14,435 nucleotides of DNA from contig DAOVKX010000021.1 in the NCBI GenBank assembly GCA_030631505.1, positions 1 through 14,435 on the forward strand. The letters are read 5' to 3'. Shown here piece after piece: positions 13,077-14,435 of the stretch. The translations under genes and the position numbers were made by a program. Origin of the DNA: Candidatus Nanohaloarchaea archaeon (GTDB lineage: Archaea; EX4484-52; DAOVKX01). The notes below the pieces were generated by a model. The model had not been told where the DNA came from. It ran no database searches and worked only from the letters and a program-made list of their open reading frames with translations. Position 1 is the stretch's first letter. Each line of letters begins with the position of its first letter.

Positions 13077-14435
13077 TCAGATAAACAAAGGCACGAATAC
13101 TAATGCGGTAAGCGCCATGACATTGATTAAGATGTTTAATGAGGGTCCTGATGTGTCTTTGAATGGGTCTCCGACAGTGTCGCCGATTACAGCTGCGGCG
13201 TGCGTTGGCGTTCCTTTTCCTCCAAAATTGCCTGCTTCTATGTATTTTTTTGCGTTGTCCCATGCAGCGCCGGAGTTAGCCATTGTCACAGCCATAAGAA
13301 ATCCTGTGACCAAAGAGCCGATAAGCATCCCTCCAAGAGCTTCCACACCTAAAATTTTACCCATGAGTATCGGGGATGCAACTGCCAGCAGTCCCGGAAT
13401 CATCATTTCCCTTAATGCCGCTTTGGTGCTTATGTCTATGCACTTGGTATAATCCGCTTTTGCCTTGCCTTCCATTAGACCCTTTATCTCCCTGAACTGC
13501 CTTCTCACTTCATCAACAATGCTGAATGCTGCTTTTCCTACTGCTTTCAATGTTATGGAGCAGAACAGGAACGGGAGCATCCCTCCGATGTATATTGCGA
13601 TGATGACTGTAGGGTTGAGCATGTTTATTATTGTCAGGCCTACTGTGTGGGCGTAGGCAACAATTAAGATAAGAGCAGACATTGAAGCTGCGCTTATGGC
13701 GAACCCTTTACCCATGGCTGCGGTGCTGTTTCCCACTTCGTCAAGAGAATCAGTTCTTTTTCGCACTTCTTTACTGAGGCCTGCCATCTCGGCAATCCCT
13801 CCTGCGTTGTCTGCAACAGGACCATAGGCATCTATAGCCAAAGTAATTCCTAGGGTGGAAACCATACCTACTGCAGCTATTGCAATCCCGTACAACCCTG
13901 CGAAATGATGTCCTATCAGTATTGCGGAGCCGATAACCAATACAGGAAGCGCTGTGCTCTGGAGGCCTACAGAGAAGCCGTTTATAATAGTAATTCCCGC
14001 ACCGCTTTTTGATGATTCTGCAATTGATTTTGTCGGCTTGTTGTTGCCTGAGGTGTAGTACTCAGTAATCAATCCTATTAAGGTTCCTGCACCCAGGCCT
14101 GAAAGCATTGCAATGAATATTCCTGTGTTGCCTGGGCCGAGCACAAGATTTATTACAAAATAAGATGCAATTGCCATTAATATTGCTGCTGAGAATATTC
14201 CTTTTCTTAATGCGCCGTAAATATCATTGCCTTTTGCCCTGACAAAAAAGGTTCCCATGATTGCAGCGAATATACCTATTGCCGCGAGTACGAGAGGCAG
14301 AACCATCATCTGGCTTTTAACTCCTACCATAGCTACACTGCCGAGAGTTATTGAGGCGATGATTGCCCCGGAGTAGGATTCGCAAAGGTCAGAGCCCATC
14401 CCTGCCACATCGCCGACATTATCGCCGACATTGTC
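13077..14435 (-). CDS. hppA: Membrane-bound ion-translocating pyrophosphatase, N-terminus beyond window
   Basis: Couples hydrolysis of pyrophosphate to pumping of H+ or Na+ across the membrane, recycling PPi from biosynthesis and saving ATP. The frame is open to the window edge; 452 residues are visible, about two thirds of the usual 670-720. The visible part begins within the signature DNVGDNVGDVAGMGSDL, followed by ESYSGAIIAS. Later come DAYGPVADNAGGIAEMAG and EVRKRTDSLDEVGNSTAAMGKG (to about visible residue 244), and near the end AAWDNAKKYIE and HAAAVIGDTVGDPFKDTSGPSLNILI, all catalytic-site motifs. Multiple TM helices are evident. Ala after GNST, where K+-independent enzymes have Lys, and Gly three residues on predict a K+-dependent enzyme. 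The Glu in ESY matches the position used in Na+-pumping and K+-dependent H+-pumping enzymes, so the ion is undecided. It converges on the aldolase gene. Confidence 0.95.
   Translation of the reverse strand, partial: DNVGDNVGDVAGMGSDLCESYSGAIIASITLGSVAMVGVKSQMMVLPLVLAAIGIFAAIMGTFFVRAKGNDIYGALRKGIFSAAILMAIASYFVINLVLGPGNTGIFIAMLSGLGAGTLIGLITEYYTSGNNKPTKSIAESSKSGAGITIINGFSVGLQSTALPVLVIGSAILIGHHFAGLYGIAIAAVGMVSTLGITLAIDAYGPVADNAGGIAEMAGLSKEVRKRTDSLDEVGNSTAAMGKGFAISAASMSALILIVAYAHTVGLTIINMLNPTVIIAIYIGGMLPFLFCSITLKAVGKAAFSIVDEVRRQFREIKGLMEGKAKADYTKCIDISTKAALREMMIPGLLAVASPILMGKILGVEALGGMLIGSLVTGFLMAVTMANSGAAWDNAKKYIEAGNFGGKGTPTHAAAVIGDTVGDPFKDTSGPSLNILINVMALTALVFVPLFI

Noticed and set aside
13117..13656. 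+ strand frames of 111 and 63 residues and a short - strand frame at 13069-13263
   Set aside because: Shadows of the pyrophosphatase gene, whose motifs lie in the other frame.
1..14435. CRISPR array, tRNA, rRNA or intact insertion sequence
   Set aside because: No regularly spaced repeats, no tRNA-like TTCRA arm with CCA-side pairing, no rRNA core sequence and no transposase motif were seen on either strand by eye.

Overview
The window looks archaeal and, by inference, could come from a DPANN-type lineage. Promoters have archaeal TATA boxes 25-40 bases before starts, with GGTG/GAGGTG ribosome sites. Extracellular proteins are rich in N-x-S/T sequons. The FBP aldolase is of the archaeal class I (DhnA/DeoC-like) type. 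The lineage cannot be fixed from the sequence alone. No rRNA, tRNA or CRISPR array was seen.

Region 1 (1-9652, + strand) is dominated by cell-surface and membrane proteins. It starts with the 3' part of a secreted Ig-like protein (to 1010). A DUF4143-type AAA ATPase (1108-2400) follows, with its own promoter flanked by two copies of a palindrome. Next is a tight three-gene unit: a signal-peptide/C-terminal-TM beta-sandwich protein (2554-3666), a small membrane-anchored protein (3629-4315), and a 991-residue protein that joins a glycosylation-rich ectodomain, a coiled coil and one TM to a cytoplasmic HerA/DUF87-like P-loop ATPase with a very long Lys/Pro/Glu tail (4324-7299). After a 187-base non-coding spacer with several small hairpins come a secreted transglutaminase-like protein (7487-8206), another signal-peptide/TM beta-sandwich protein (8208-9005) and a membrane-anchored PLD-like protein with a degenerate HKD motif (9089-9652). 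The members share modules: the 2554 protein and the ATPase ectodomain have a similar N-terminal domain, and the first and fourth genes share a C-terminal domain that ends in nearly the same residues. Together they suggest a surface apparatus powered or gated by a membrane-anchored ATPase. That is the best candidate for an undescribed system here; its function is not evident from sequence.

Region 2 (9653-11176) contains an MFS transporter on the - strand (9826-10965). It sits between two direct copies of the promoter plus 5' end of a fructose-1,6-bisphosphatase gene. The left copy is a decayed fossil with an early stop; the right copy is the live gene.

Region 3 (11177-14435) is central metabolism: a class I fructose-1,6-bisphosphatase and an archaeal FBP aldolase in one operon (gluconeogenesis), converging on the 3' two thirds of a membrane pyrophosphatase gene (- strand, running off the right edge) whose signature residues predict K+ dependence.
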